Shown here in pieces: positions 8,554 through 17,292 of a stretch of DNA of 33,465 nucleotides. Source of the stretch: an uncultured Bacteroides sp. (GTDB taxonomy: Bacteria; Bacteroidota; Bacteroidia; Bacteroidales; Bacteroidaceae); assembly GCA_949292025.1 (NCBI GenBank), contig CASEYC010000101.1, forward strand, positions 1 through 33,465, given 5' to 3'. A program made the translations under genes and the position numbers. How positions within the stretch are numbered: position 1 is the stretch's first letter; each line of letters opens with the position of its first letter. The notes beneath the pieces were generated by a model. That model saw only the letters and a list, made by a program, of their open reading frames with translations, searched no databases and was not told where the DNA came from.

Positions 8554-8755
8554 GATTGCGGAAGAAGCGGATTTGACCTACTCTTTCACAACAAGGCATG
8601 GCATCACTTACCATGCCTATTTCCTTGCCTCATCGGCCACGGATGACTATATGTTATATGTATCCTTGTATATACATCGGGACAATCCCCATGTCCGGCA
8701 ACTCGTTGCCGCCTTTTATGATTTGGTAAAGAACAATCTTTATCCATTGGAATAA
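8525..8755 (+). CDS. DUF6169-like small protein, possibly truncated
   Basis: A 76-residue product starting at GTG 8525, inside the previous gene. The segment YSFTTRHGITYHAYFLA resembles the conserved start of DUF6169-type Bacteroidetes proteins, and the C-terminal half (HVRQLVAAFYDLVKNNLYPLE) fits that family's helix. Family members I recall are longer, so this copy may be shortened in the middle. No ATG exists before the conserved part, so GTG coupled to the upstream gene is the likely start. Function unknown. Assignment rests on remembered pattern only. Confidence 0.5.
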   Translation: MESNSLLPYKIAEEADLTYSFTTRHGITYHAYFLASSATDDYMLYVSLYIHRDNPHVRQLVAAFYDLVKNNLYPLE

Positions 8756-8808
8756 TTCATTTCCCCCCACATCCCTTTCAAAGCCCGCTCATAAAACAAG
8801 ACTGATTT

Positions 8809-10476
8809 ATGAGCACAATGAAGCATATCCTATCAGTATGCGCGCTGGCGGCATTCGCCCTTGCCGCTTGTACGCAGGACGAACTGGCGGAGCAAGGCAC
8901 GGCGTTGCCCGAAGGGGTGTACCCCATCACCATAGCCTCCGTACAGGTGGCGGAGGCCTTGCCGCAGACCCGCATAACGGAAACATCCGATGGTATGGGG
9001 AGTACCTGGAACGAGCGAAACCCCGACATGGTAATCGTAAAAGTGACGGGAGGAGGAAATGATGCGGAATCAACATACACGTTGTTTGGTAACCAAATCA
9101 TCGCCAGTACTGCGAATCTGTGGTGGCATACAACGGAAACTTCATCTGTCAACGCTTGGTATTCCAATCTTAAAGGCTCAAATACGTCATCGGATATGTT
9201 TGCTGTGACCCTTGCCAACCAAACAACAGACAACGGGCTTGCCTACGTGCTGAAAGCGGACGAGGTGAAAGCGAACTACCAGACGGGGAACATCACCTTG
9301 ACTTTCCGGCACCAGCTTGCCAAGATACGGGTGAAGCTGGAAGGGGCAAAGGCTGGCGATGTGACCTCCGTCAGCGTGAAAAGCCGCACGTCCTGCACCG
9401 TCGCCGAGGGAAACGTGACGGCAGGCACCGATGAGGGGTACATCGCCATGCGCCAAGCCACGTACAACGACCAGACCTATTGGGAAGCCAACGTAGTGCC
9501 GGACGTGGAAATCAAGGACTTCCTCCTGAATGGGAATGTGGATTGCCAGCTTACGCAGACAGTCATGCCGCAGGCAGGGCATGTGCATGAGGTGAATATC
9601 AATGTAAAACCGAAATTCTCCATTGTGGATAATGATGGCAACCCGGTGGACGCTGGCAATATAAACACTGATGTAACCATTACAGGCGCAAGCGACCAGC
9701 CCATAACCATCACGGGTACTTGCAATGTGACGCTGAAAGATGTTTCACTCAACATAGTTGAGCGCAACAATGGCATTAGCGTGACCAGCGGAAGCCCGAC
9801 AATAATAGTGGATGGAGCAGACAATACCATAACGACAGGTATTTTTGCCGCAGGAATTCATGTGGCACCCGGTGCATCAGTTACAATTAAAGGAAACAGT
9901 GAAAGTGACATACTGAGAATAACATCAAGGGAAGGTGCCGCTATCGGCGGATATTATCGTAACCAAACATCAATAAGTTGCGGTGATATTACGATAGAGG
10001 ATGTAACCCTTTACGCATATACTACGCCAAATCCCAGTTATGTGTGTGCGCCCGGCATAGGCGGATTAGGAACAACATGCGGCTCAATTACAATTACTAA
10101 TGCTACCGTTTATGCTCAAGGGGCAAGCGACGATGGAAGCCGTGGTGATTGTGGTCCTGCAATCGGATGCGGTATGAATGATTATTCTGAAACATGTGTT
10201 CCAAAAATTATTATCAGCGGTTCGGAAATCCACGCATACAGAGGAACATATAGTAATTATTGGACAGGTGTAGAGCAAAGCTATGCCAATTATATCGGTC
10301 AAGGTGGTTCTGAAAATTATGGCGCAGCAGAAGGCGACATTCAAACAGGAGACGGCGGAAGTATCAAGAGCAGCACAGTCTATAAATACACGCTAAATAT
10401 AGATGCTACCTCTTATACTGAGGACGGGGTATTGGAGTATGATGAGAATGGCGAGGGGAAAGAACAGTCGCAGTAA
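8809..10476 (+). CDS. Large fimbrillin-like lipoprotein with repeat-bearing C-terminal domain
   Basis: A 555-residue lipoprotein (signal ending ALAAC; ATG at 8809, with an alternative ATG at 8818). The first half is fimbrillin-like: LPQTRITETSDGMGSTWNERNPDMVIV, then LTFRHQLAKIRVKLEGA, the same hallmark as in the neighbouring fimbrillin. After about residue 270 the protein changes to a beta-solenoid-like region with NG/DG-rich strands. This includes three recognisable repeats (about 372-500) of the form xAIGxx...CGxIxIxxxxVxAx, each with cysteines (ISCGDITIEDVTLYAY, TTCGSITITNATVYAQ, ETCVPKIIISGSEIHAY). This looks like a tip adhesin or carbohydrate-binding head on a fimbrillin stem. Codon use turns more AT-rich in the C-terminal half (after about 9840), hinting at a swapped domain. 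Confidence 0.75.
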   Translation: MSTMKHILSVCALAAFALAACTQDELAEQGTALPEGVYPITIASVQVAEALPQTRITETSDGMGSTWNERNPDMVIVKVTGGGNDAESTYTLFGNQIIASTANLWWHTTETSSVNAWYSNLKGSNTSSDMFAVTLANQTTDNGLAYVLKADEVKANYQTGNITLTFRHQLAKIRVKLEGAKAGDVTSVSVKSRTSCTVAEGNVTAGTDEGYIAMRQATYNDQTYWEANVVPDVEIKDFLLNGNVDCQLTQTVMPQAGHVHEVNINVKPKFSIVDNDGNPVDAGNINTDVTITGASDQPITITGTCNVTLKDVSLNIVERNNGISVTSGSPTIIVDGADNTITTGIFAAGIHVAPGASVTIKGNSESDILRITSREGAAIGGYYRNQTSISCGDITIEDVTLYAYTTPNPSYVCAPGIGGLGTTCGSITITNATVYAQGASDDGSRGDCGPAIGCGMNDYSETCVPKIIISGSEIHAYRGTYSNYWTGVEQSYANYIGQGGSENYGAAEGDIQTGDGGSIKSSTVYKYTLNIDATSYTEDGVLEYDENGEGKEQSQ

Positions 10477-10515
10477 CCCCTTGAAAGTCCCTATCCGATG
10501 GGACCAAACACACAG

Positions 10516-10555
10516 TCCCGGCCAGTGACTGCAACGACTGGCTGCCAAACCGGGA
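10516..10555 (+). terminator. Hairpin after large fimbrillin gene
   Basis: tcccgg (10516-10521) pairs with ccggga (10550-10555), with an inner ccagt/actgg stem. There is no T-tract. It lies 40 bp past the fimbrillin stop and before the minisatellite, and may end the fimbrial transcript. Confidence 0.4.
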
Positions 10556-10587
10556 TGGCGGAGAACCCGGCAGCGAATCACCCTTTT

Positions 10588-10678
10588 GCCTTGGCTGGAC
10601 GGAGGCATTGCCTTGGCTGGACGAAGGCGCCCCTTTGGCTGGACGAAGGCACCGCCTTGGCTGGACGGAGGCAAAAGG
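10588..10678. repeat. 22-bp intergenic minisatellite
   Basis: Four units at 10588, 10610, 10632 and 10654, exactly 22 bp apart, with core gccttggctggacgaaggc. Each unit has dyad ends (gcctt/aaggc). The block itself is bracketed by cctttt at 10582 and aaaagg at 10673. It fills the gap between the fimbrillin and HU-like genes. No RNA gene or promoter box is seen with it. Confidence 0.85.
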
Positions 10679-10712
10679 ACGATTTTTTCAGGCTTCTTAA
10701 AACGATAAACTT

Positions 10713-11183
10713 ATGCCGTTTTTTAAGAAAGAACAAAAAGCCATCAACGACAAGTGGTATCCCCGCACGGTGACCGTGGGACATCCCGTGGAGATGGACG
10801 AGGTATGCAACCGCATCGCCGAGATGTCCACCGCCAGCGCAGCGGACACCAAGGCCGTGATGACCGCCCTGGGCAAGGTGCTGGGCAGCCTGATGAACAC
10901 CGGCCGCACGGTGCACATCGAGGGCCTCGGCTCCTTCTACTACGGTTGCGTGGCGGAAGGCACCGGCAAGGACACCCCCGAAGAGGTGACCGCCGACTGC
11001 ATCACCGCCACCCGCGTGCGCTTCCTGCCGGAACGCAACGTGCAGCAGAACGGTGCCGTGACGCGCAACCTCGTGGGCAACGAAGTCTTCTGGGTGGACG
11101 TGGAGACGCTGGGCGCCAACCCGGACAAGGTGGAGTCGCCCGACGACGAGGTGGAATCCGGCAACGAAGGCTCCTTCGGATGA
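10713..11183 (+). CDS. HU-family (HIG-like) DNA-binding protein
   Basis: A 156-residue protein with an internal HU/IHF-like fold: ADTKAVMTALGKVLGSLMNTGRTVHIEGLGSFYYGCV (about 49-87) corresponds to the second helix and the strand leading into the DNA arm. An N-terminal extension of about 25 residues (KKEQKAINDKWYPRTVTVGHPV) and an acidic tail (ESPDDEVESGNEGSFG) distinguish it from classic 90-residue HU. That layout is usual for the HU-HIG family of Bacteroidetes. Role: probably nucleoid binding or local regulation. It is monocistronic, with a minisatellite upstream and a strong terminator 16 bp downstream. Confidence 0.85.
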   Translation: MPFFKKEQKAINDKWYPRTVTVGHPVEMDEVCNRIAEMSTASAADTKAVMTALGKVLGSLMNTGRTVHIEGLGSFYYGCVAEGTGKDTPEEVTADCITATRVRFLPERNVQQNGAVTRNLVGNEVFWVDVETLGANPDKVESPDDEVESGNEGSFG

Positions 11184-11198
11184 ACACCGCATGGCTGG

Positions 11199-11232
11199 AG
11201 CAGCCGCCCCGCACACCCGCCGGGCGGCTGCT
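11199..11232 (+). terminator. Intrinsic terminator of HU-like gene
   Basis: Perfect 11-bp stem agcagccgccc / gggcggctgct with a 12-base loop, followed by a short T run (ttt, 11232-11234). It begins 16 bp after the HU-like stop codon. Confidence 0.7.
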
Positions 11233-11416
11233 TTCCATGAGGTGTTAACGGAGCATATCCCCGCTTTCATGGTGGAATATCGGAAATAAGCATTACCACT
11301 TATAGGATATGAAGGATTTGATTCTACCACGCCGACTATCAGTGAGGTTTGTGCATATAATTTCCCCAACAGCTTGATTTATTGAAGCCAACCGCCTATT
11401 TCTCGGATATTTGTGT

Positions 11417-11424
11417 TATATTTG
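11417..11424 (+). promoter_or_regulatory. Bacteroidetes -7 promoter box for GNAT pair
   Basis: tatatttg matches TAnnTTTG, 31 bp before the ATG at 11455. It fixes the short start of the first gene, because a longer reading frame would begin upstream of the transcript start. Confidence 0.65.
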
Positions 11425-11454
11425 CAGCCAGAACAATCATTTGGAGGAACAATT

Positions 11455-11640
11455 ATGGCAAGACCAATTAAAGAGACCCCGATACTTTACGGGGAAGAAG
11501 CTCGGAAATTTGAGGAGAACATGAAGCAAGTCCGTCCGCTCAGCGATGAAAAGCTCGCCCAAATCAAGCGGGATTATGACTGCATTTTAAGTATATTCGA
11601 AGAAGAACGGAGCAATGGAACAAACGTTGAATATAACTGA
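11455..11640 (+). CDS. Small partner of GNAT protein, putative antitoxin
   Basis: A 61-residue acidic protein (MARPIKETPILYGEEARKFEENM...) predicted to be helical and overlapping the acetyltransferase gene by 26 bases. Small proteins starting MARPIKETP and ending in an acidic helix are, as I recall, repeatedly found in front of GNAT genes in Bacteroidetes. This fits a type II antitoxin that masks a GNAT toxin, although it lacks an obvious ribbon-helix-helix or HTH. It has its own promoter box. The antitoxin role is inference from arrangement. Confidence 0.65.
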   Translation: MARPIKETPILYGEEARKFEENMKQVRPLSDEKLAQIKRDYDCILSIFEEERSNGTNVEYN

Positions 11641-12172
11641 TTACAGAGTCCGTCCTTTGGAAGAAGGAGAAAGGGTAAAATCGTTCGATTGTGGTGATGA
11701 CGATCTGAACGATTTTATTTTAAATGCAGCGCATCTTTATCGAGAAGAACTACTGGCTGTAACGTATGTCATGGAAGAACGTTCTTCAGGCAAAGTTCTT
11801 GCTTATTTCAGCTTGATGAACGATAAAGTATCGTTAAATGAATTTGAAAATAAAACAGAATTCAATCGTTTCCGGAAACATCATTTTGCCAATGAAAAAC
11901 GCATAAAAAGTTACCCTGCCGCTAAAATAGGACGTTTTGCCGTGGATATATCCGCCCGTGGCTTACATATTGGGAGTCTGTTGTTAAACTTCATCAAATA
12001 TTTCTTTAAAGGGAAAAATAAGACCGGTTGCCGTTTCATTACGGTAGATGCTTATATCAATGCCATTCCATTCTACAAGAAATATGAATTTAAGGAATTG
12101 ACGATTAGCGACAAAGATGATAAACACACACGTGCCCTTATCTTCGATTTGAAGCAATTGGACAAGAAATAA
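11615..12172 (+). CDS. GNAT N-acetyltransferase, probable TacT/AtaT-like toxin
   Basis: A 185-residue GCN5-related acetyltransferase. The acetyl-CoA binding loop is read in KIGRFAVDISARGLHIGSLLL (about 105-125; R-G-x-x-I-G pattern). The C-terminal substrate-side motif AIPFYKKYEFKEL (about 149-161) supplies the Tyr used as general acid by TacT-like toxins. The N-terminus FDCGDDDLNDFILNAAHLY matches the typical start of toxin-type GNATs (F-x-C-G-x-x-x-L-N-x-F-L). TacT and AtaT family members acetylate aminoacyl-tRNA and block translation. It overlaps the small upstream gene, as expected for a toxin-antitoxin operon. The sequence is notably more AT-rich than its neighbours, a sign of transfer. 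Confidence 0.8.
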   Translation: MEQTLNITDYRVRPLEEGERVKSFDCGDDDLNDFILNAAHLYREELLAVTYVMEERSSGKVLAYFSLMNDKVSLNEFENKTEFNRFRKHHFANEKRIKSYPAAKIGRFAVDISARGLHIGSLLLNFIKYFFKGKNKTGCRFITVDAYINAIPFYKKYEFKELTISDKDDKHTRALIFDLKQLDKK

Positions 12173-12244
12173 TCATTTTAGGGAACCTTCCCTCCGTCCC
12201 GGCGGGCAAGTATCATACGCTTATGCCGAACGTACAAGAAAAAA

Positions 12245-12275
12245 CGGGCCTTCGGCAACCATCTCCGAAGGCCCG
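12245..12275. terminator. Bidirectional terminator hairpin
   Basis: Perfect 11-bp stem cgggccttcgg / ccgaaggcccg, preceded by an A-run (gaaaaaac), between the rightward GNAT gene and the leftward SusD gene. The upstream A-run gives a T-tract when read leftward, so it probably serves the susCD operon and may also stop the GNAT transcript. Confidence 0.7.
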
Positions 12276-12395
12276 GTAGCATTATAAAGAAGAATAAAGT
12301 AGAGAGAATTTACACTTGCGGCAATCCTTCAACCCTGCCTCCAGGAACTCCACATGCTTGCCCGCATCCTCGTCATACGACCAACCATTGAATGC

Positions 12396-13805
12396 TCAAT
12401 AATTCTGCGTCAGGGACGAATTGTGCAAGACGGCATTCTGCGGGAAGGGGAACACCCACAGCGGCGAATCCGGACGGAGCGAAACCTGGCCGCCATACTC
12501 CGGGCCAAGGTCGCGGACGATGGTCTCGGCATAATCGGCCTCGCTGTTCCAACGCTTGCGGTCGCAGAAGTTCTCGAACGTATTGAAGAACTCCACGCGC
12601 TTGGAGTCTTGCAGCAGCTTCATGGCCTCCTTCTCCGTCAGCGACGCAGCCTGGTCCGCAAAAGGCTGGTAATCCTCGATGCGAAGGGCACGCACGCGGT
12701 CCACCTGTGCCAGCCCTTCCCGGATTTCCCCCGAACGAATCATGCACTCGGCAGCCAGGTAATACATGGACTCGGCACGGAGGCCAAAGACGTTCCAGTG
12801 GATGTCCCACACCTGGCATTGCAGGCAACCGTCCGGCAAGGTAGGATAAGGGGCAGCCCAAGCCGGGGCGCCATCCTGATAATAATACTTATACACATAG
12901 TCGTTGGGGTCGATGAGCCGGGCCAGGTCCGCACTGATGCACAAGCCGCCCAAATCGCCCATGTTGCCCGTCTTGGCCCAGATGAGGTAATAATTGTTCT
13001 GTGCGGTCTCGTCCAATATCCAGTTGGCCGTGGTCTTTACCGTGGTGCGGTCTTCGATGCGGGCGTTCACCCCCAAGGCCAGGTTGGCATAACGCAGGGC
13101 CTCGTCATAGTGCTTCATCTGGAACAAGGCCTTGGCACGCACCCCGTAGCCAAAGTCCAGGCCGAAACGGCACGGAGTGGAAACGTGGTCTTGCACCAGG
13201 TCGGCCAACACCTCGTCGCTGCAGTCCTGCAAGATGCGTTCATACACCTGTGCCAATGTCAGCTTGGTCTTCTGTTCGCCCACATGGGTGTTGTCCACAT
13301 AGGCTATACCTCCCAGCTCGCCGGCCGTCGCGTCGTCATACTGCCTGGCAAACATATTGACCAGCAGATAATGGTACCAGGCGCGCAACACACGGGCCTC
13401 GGCCACAATCTGGCGGCGTTTGGCGTCATCGCCGGACACTTCGGGCGCTTTGGAGATGACCACGTTCATATAATTGATATTGCTGTACAGATCCTCGTAC
13501 AAGCTGTTCGAAGTGGTCAGGTTGGCCCGGTCCACCGACTCGTCATAAGTGACCAGCGCATAGATGATGCTGTTCGGATTGGCGAGGAAGTCCGGCAATC
13601 CATCGTAGTCGGTATAGGTATTGTTGCACAATATCTCGAAATGGTTCTCCAACTGATACAGCAAGGGTTCTTGGTTCAGCAGGGTTTCCAGTTCATCCAC
13701 CGTGGTAAGGGTGGTCTCGCCCAAAGGCACAATGTCCAATTTGTCCTCACACGCCGTACAGCCCAGCGCGGCGACCATTCCCAGGATTTGGAATATCTTT
13801 TTCAT
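12396..13805 (-). CDS. RagB/SusD-family outer-membrane nutrient-binding lipoprotein
   Basis: Surface-exposed lipoprotein that caps the SusC-like transporter encoded directly upstream in the same operon. Starting at the ATG giving MKKIFQIL (13805; another ATG lies at 13814), it is 469 residues with a signal ending CTAC (Cys19) and then EDKLDIVPLGE, a typical SusD mature start. The TPR-like helices with DELETLLNQEPLL and EARVLRAWYHYLLVNMFA (RAxxYFxLVxxF pattern) are diagnostic. The C-terminal SusD domain (LAAECMIRSGEIREGLAQVDRVRALR) and a final strand are present. Length is somewhat short but normal for RagB types. Gap to SusC is 23 bp. The ligand cannot be inferred. Confidence 0.9.
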   Translation of the reverse strand: MKKIFQILGMVAALGCTACEDKLDIVPLGETTLTTVDELETLLNQEPLLYQLENHFEILCNNTYTDYDGLPDFLANPNSIIYALVTYDESVDRANLTTSNSLYEDLYSNINYMNVVISKAPEVSGDDAKRRQIVAEARVLRAWYHYLLVNMFARQYDDATAGELGGIAYVDNTHVGEQKTKLTLAQVYERILQDCSDEVLADLVQDHVSTPCRFGLDFGYGVRAKALFQMKHYDEALRYANLALGVNARIEDRTTVKTTANWILDETAQNNYYLIWAKTGNMGDLGGLCISADLARLIDPNDYVYKYYYQDGAPAWAAPYPTLPDGCLQCQVWDIHWNVFGLRAESMYYLAAECMIRSGEIREGLAQVDRVRALRIEDYQPFADQAASLTEKEAMKLLQDSKRVEFFNTFENFCDRKRWNSEADYAETIVRDLGPEYGGQVSLRPDSPLWVFPFPQNAVLHNSSLTQNY

Positions 13806-13828
13806 TGTCAGCATTGTTTTCAGTTAAA

Positions 13829-16800
13829 TCATAAATTAAAGAACAAACTCATGGTGTAGCTGCGCGGCACACGGTTGTAGTGCGCGCCGGTCACGGGATT
13901 CACGGCCTCGGGATCCAAGCCCTTGCTGTTGCGTGCCCAAGTACAAAGGTTGTTGACCTGGAAGCGCAGGCGCAAATCGTTCAGGCCGATAAACTTGCAC
14001 ACCCGTTCACTGAAGTCATAGCCGATGACCAGGTTGCGCAACTTGACGTATCCGGCATGTTCGATGTTGGTATGGCGGTAGCGGCCATAACTCATGTCCG
14101 TGTATTTGCCAGCCATATATCCGTTGGCGGGCACGTCGCTGTCCCCTTGCCAATAGCGCAGGTAGTCTTTCGAGATGGCACCATTGCCGAAAGTGGCCTT
14201 GTAACCGCCCGTGCCGCCAATGGTGGACCCCCAGACATCATTGTCCGTGCGCATGTAATGGCCTCCATAGAAATTGAACATCGCCGAGAGGCTGAAGCCG
14301 TTCCAGGTCACTTCGGGCGTGATGGCGCCACTGACAGTCGGCGTGTATGTGCCGGAGAACACGGCATCTTCCACCTCAAAAGCACCGCTGGCCACCGACT
14401 CGATATGCACATTGCCTTCCTTGTCTTTCCAGCCCAACAAATAAGCGCCTCCCTCTTCGATGATGCCCGCATAGTCAATGGAGAACAGGGAATTGAGCGG
14501 ATATCCCTCGTGCAAGGAAGTACGGAGGTACTCTTCGCCGGACTCCGGCTTGTGGGGAACCTTCGTCACCTTGTTTTTATTGTAGGCCAAGTTGAATCCC
14601 AAGTTAATCCCGACATCCTGACGTTTACGGGCAGGCAGGATGCGGCCGTTCAGTTGCAGTTCCACACCCGTGTTGTTCATTTCACCATTGTTGATGGTCA
14701 ACGAGGTCCATCCCGTTGTCGGGTCCAGGTCGGTACTGGTCAGCAAGTCGCTGCCTTTCTTGCGGTAAACATCCAGCGAACCGTTCAAGCGGTAATTCCA
14801 CAGGGAGAAATCAAAGCCGGCATTCCACGTGGCTGTCTTCTCCCATCGCAACTGGTCGTTGGGCGGCGTCTGCAGGTAGCCCACCAATTGGCCATTGTAC
14901 TGGTTGGTGCCCATGCTGGCTGTCAGGTAGGAGGAGACAGAGGAATCAATGTTGCCCGTCAGGCCAAAGCTGGCACGAAGTTTCAATACGTCAATCCACT
15001 CAATGGGCTTCAAGAACTCCTCGTTGTGCAAATTCCAGCTGGCACCCACGGACCACAAGGGACGCCCCCGAAACTTGGGATCGGTGCCGAACAGGTCGGT
15101 ACGGTCCACTCGGTACGAACCAAACAGGCTATAACGGCTGTCGTACACATAGTTTGCCGTGAAATAATATGAATAGTACCGATGCAGCACATCGCTGGTG
15201 TCAAAGTCCTGCGGCGCTCCCATCACCCCATAGTTGCTGCCAAGCACGCCCGTATAGGGATTGTTGATGAAAGCCCAGTCCGTCAGCAGGTTCTGGTTGG
15301 TCTGCGTCTGATGGTCGTAGCCGTATTTCAAATCGCTGTCCATCGACGTATGGGTCTGGCGATACTCGAAACCGGCCAAGACATCGACGGCGTGCACACC
15401 AAACGTGCGATTGTATTGCGTCTGCGCACGGAAGGTGTAAAACTGGCTGGACGTGTTCTGCGTTTGCAGCAAGTCACCGTCCGGTATGGCGTGGTTCACC
15501 TCCAGGCGGGTTTCCTCTTTCATCCCCAAATGGGGGTCGGTCCAGTCCAGGTTCGGGTCGAACCAGTCAAAGTCGGGGTCAAGCACCCACTCCGTGATGG
15601 TCTGGGCCGTGGTGTACAGGTTGTAAAGGCTGCGCATGAAATGCGATTCCTTGTTATAGCGGGTCTGGGAACGGCTGTTGATGTCTTCGTATTGGAACTG
15701 TGCCTGTGCCGTCCATCCCTCCACCGGAAGCCGGAACAAGGTCTTCACATGGGTACGCACATTGGTATAACGGTACTTGTTGAAGTTATATCCCATCTCC
15801 TCCTGGAAGTTGTAGGTAGGATCCTTCAGCGCATAATCCGCCACGCCGAAAGCCGCTTCTCCCGGATAGACATCGGCCTCCATGCGGGCCGGAGTGCCGT
15901 CGTCGTTGTACATGCTTTCGTAGGCCATGAAGGAATTGATGTTATCGTAAGAGCCGGTGGCATGATACTTCGCACGATTGTTAAGCACATTGACTCCAAA
16001 CGACATGTCCCACCAGCGGTTCACCTTCAGGTCCCCGTTGTAGCTGAACGACAAGGAACTTTCATTTTCCCTCTTGGCACCCCGATTGTCGCCCATATAG
16101 TTCACGACGATGCTTGAACTGAGGTGCTTCCCCTTGGCACGTATGCCCAGGTTGTACTGGTGGCTGATGTGCGTGCGGTCGTGGGCATCCCGCCATTCGC
16201 TGCGGTAATCATTGCGGCTCCAGCGGCTCAACGTGGCGTCCAGGTCCGCATCGCTCAGCAAGCCTTGGTAGTTCTGAAGCAGCAGACGCATGACGTGCGA
16301 CTGGGTAAAAATCCGTCCCCCGGCAGCCGCTTCTATCTGGTCCTGTATCAGATTGGGGTCAGCCTGCAGCATGGCATTGAAGTTATATTTCTCCAGCGCG
16401 ATGATGTCTGCGGCCGATGCCCAGTTATAGTTGCTGTAGTCCTGCCGCTCGCTGATGACCAAGTCGGCATTGAAATCAATGGAGAGGCGGTCCTCCTTGG
16501 CACGCTTGGTCGAGATGACAATCACGCCGTTCGAGGCACGGGCACCGTAAATGGCGGCCGCAGCCGCGTCTTTCAGCACGGTGATGTTGTCAATGTCATA
16601 GGGATTGACGCTCTCGATGCCCCCTTCGATGGGCAACCCGTCCACCACGATCAACGGACTGGTGCGGGCGTTGAAGGTGCCCGTGCCGCGGATGGTGATG
16701 GCATCCTCGCCGGTGATGTTGGGATTGTCCGTCACCGTCACCAGGCCGGGAATCTTGCCCTCTAGGTTGGCGGTGATGTCGCCCGTATATCGCTTGTCCA

Positions 16801-17245
16801 TATCTTTCGACGTCAGGCTCTGGAAAGCACCCGTCGCATTCTCGCGCTTGATGTTCTGGTAGCCCGTCACGATGACTTCGTCCATCAGATTGGCATCGGC
16901 CTGCAGCGTGATGCGCACGTATTTGGCATCCGGCGTCAGGGGAGTCCGGTTGGTCTTCATGCCGATGTAGGATATGACCAGTACCGGATTGCTTTTCTCC
17001 ACCAGAATGGAGAAATTGCCATCCATGTCCGTGATGACACCCATTTTCGTGTCTTCAATGCGCACGGAAGCACCAGGCAACGGTTCTCCGTTCTCATCGA
17101 GGACGGTGCCCACCAAAGTCTTTTTCTCGATATCCTGCACCACTTGCTGCACCGGAATCCCGGTGTCCTTCTGTTGAGCCGCAAGCGGAAGGCATCCTGC
17201 AACGGCTGAAAAGCCGAACAGGAAATAAGCGAATGTTTTCTTCAT
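13829..17245 (-). CDS. SusC/RagA-family TonB-dependent outer-membrane transporter
   Basis: TonB-dependent channel working with the SusD-like lipoprotein. The ATG at 17245 gives a signal peptide (MKKTFAYFLFGFSAVAGCLP...AAQQ); the frame is open 75 codons further upstream but that extension has no signal and is not used. Domains of the 1138-residue protein: carboxypeptidase-D regulatory-like domain (about 44-125, LVGTVLDENGEPLPGASV), TonB-box region MDEVIVTGY, plug (about 140-235) with EGKIPGLVTV, GTGTFNARTSPLIVVDGLP and AAAAAIYGARASNGVIVIST, then the beta-barrel ending SYTMSLFFNL. No N-terminal secretin/STN domain is seen, so signalling is probably not through an anti-sigma factor. It lies between the thioredoxin-like gene and susD. 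Confidence 0.93.
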   Translation of the reverse strand: MKKTFAYFLFGFSAVAGCLPLAAQQKDTGIPVQQVVQDIEKKTLVGTVLDENGEPLPGASVRIEDTKMGVITDMDGNFSILVEKSNPVLVISYIGMKTNRTPLTPDAKYVRITLQADANLMDEVIVTGYQNIKRENATGAFQSLTSKDMDKRYTGDITANLEGKIPGLVTVTDNPNITGEDAITIRGTGTFNARTSPLIVVDGLPIEGGIESVNPYDIDNITVLKDAAAAAIYGARASNGVIVISTKRAKEDRLSIDFNADLVISERQDYSNYNWASAADIIALEKYNFNAMLQADPNLIQDQIEAAAGGRIFTQSHVMRLLLQNYQGLLSDADLDATLSRWSRNDYRSEWRDAHDRTHISHQYNLGIRAKGKHLSSSIVVNYMGDNRGAKRENESSLSFSYNGDLKVNRWWDMSFGVNVLNNRAKYHATGSYDNINSFMAYESMYNDDGTPARMEADVYPGEAAFGVADYALKDPTYNFQEEMGYNFNKYRYTNVRTHVKTLFRLPVEGWTAQAQFQYEDINSRSQTRYNKESHFMRSLYNLYTTAQTITEWVLDPDFDWFDPNLDWTDPHLGMKEETRLEVNHAIPDGDLLQTQNTSSQFYTFRAQTQYNRTFGVHAVDVLAGFEYRQTHTSMDSDLKYGYDHQTQTNQNLLTDWAFINNPYTGVLGSNYGVMGAPQDFDTSDVLHRYYSYYFTANYVYDSRYSLFGSYRVDRTDLFGTDPKFRGRPLWSVGASWNLHNEEFLKPIEWIDVLKLRASFGLTGNIDSSVSSYLTASMGTNQYNGQLVGYLQTPPNDQLRWEKTATWNAGFDFSLWNYRLNGSLDVYRKKGSDLLTSTDLDPTTGWTSLTINNGEMNNTGVELQLNGRILPARKRQDVGINLGFNLAYNKNKVTKVPHKPESGEEYLRTSLHEGYPLNSLFSIDYAGIIEEGGAYLLGWKDKEGNVHIESVASGAFEVEDAVFSGTYTPTVSGAITPEVTWNGFSLSAMFNFYGGHYMRTDNDVWGSTIGGTGGYKATFGNGAISKDYLRYWQGDSDVPANGYMAGKYTDMSYGRYRHTNIEHAGYVKLRNLVIGYDFSERVCKFIGLNDLRLRFQVNNLCTWARNSKGLDPEAVNPVTGAHYNRVPRSYTMSLFFNL

Positions 17246-17292
17246 GATGTAATCAAGTATGAGTTCGTATTTAGGTAATTGAGGAGACAAGC

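Noticed and set aside
10393-10674. 93-codon minus-strand frame across the minisatellite
   Set aside because: Its protein repeats only reflect the 22-bp DNA repeat and it has no gene context.
12354-13859. 501-codon plus-strand frame opposite susD
   Set aside because: It is a shadow of a clear SusD gene, with biased composition and no recognisable start context.
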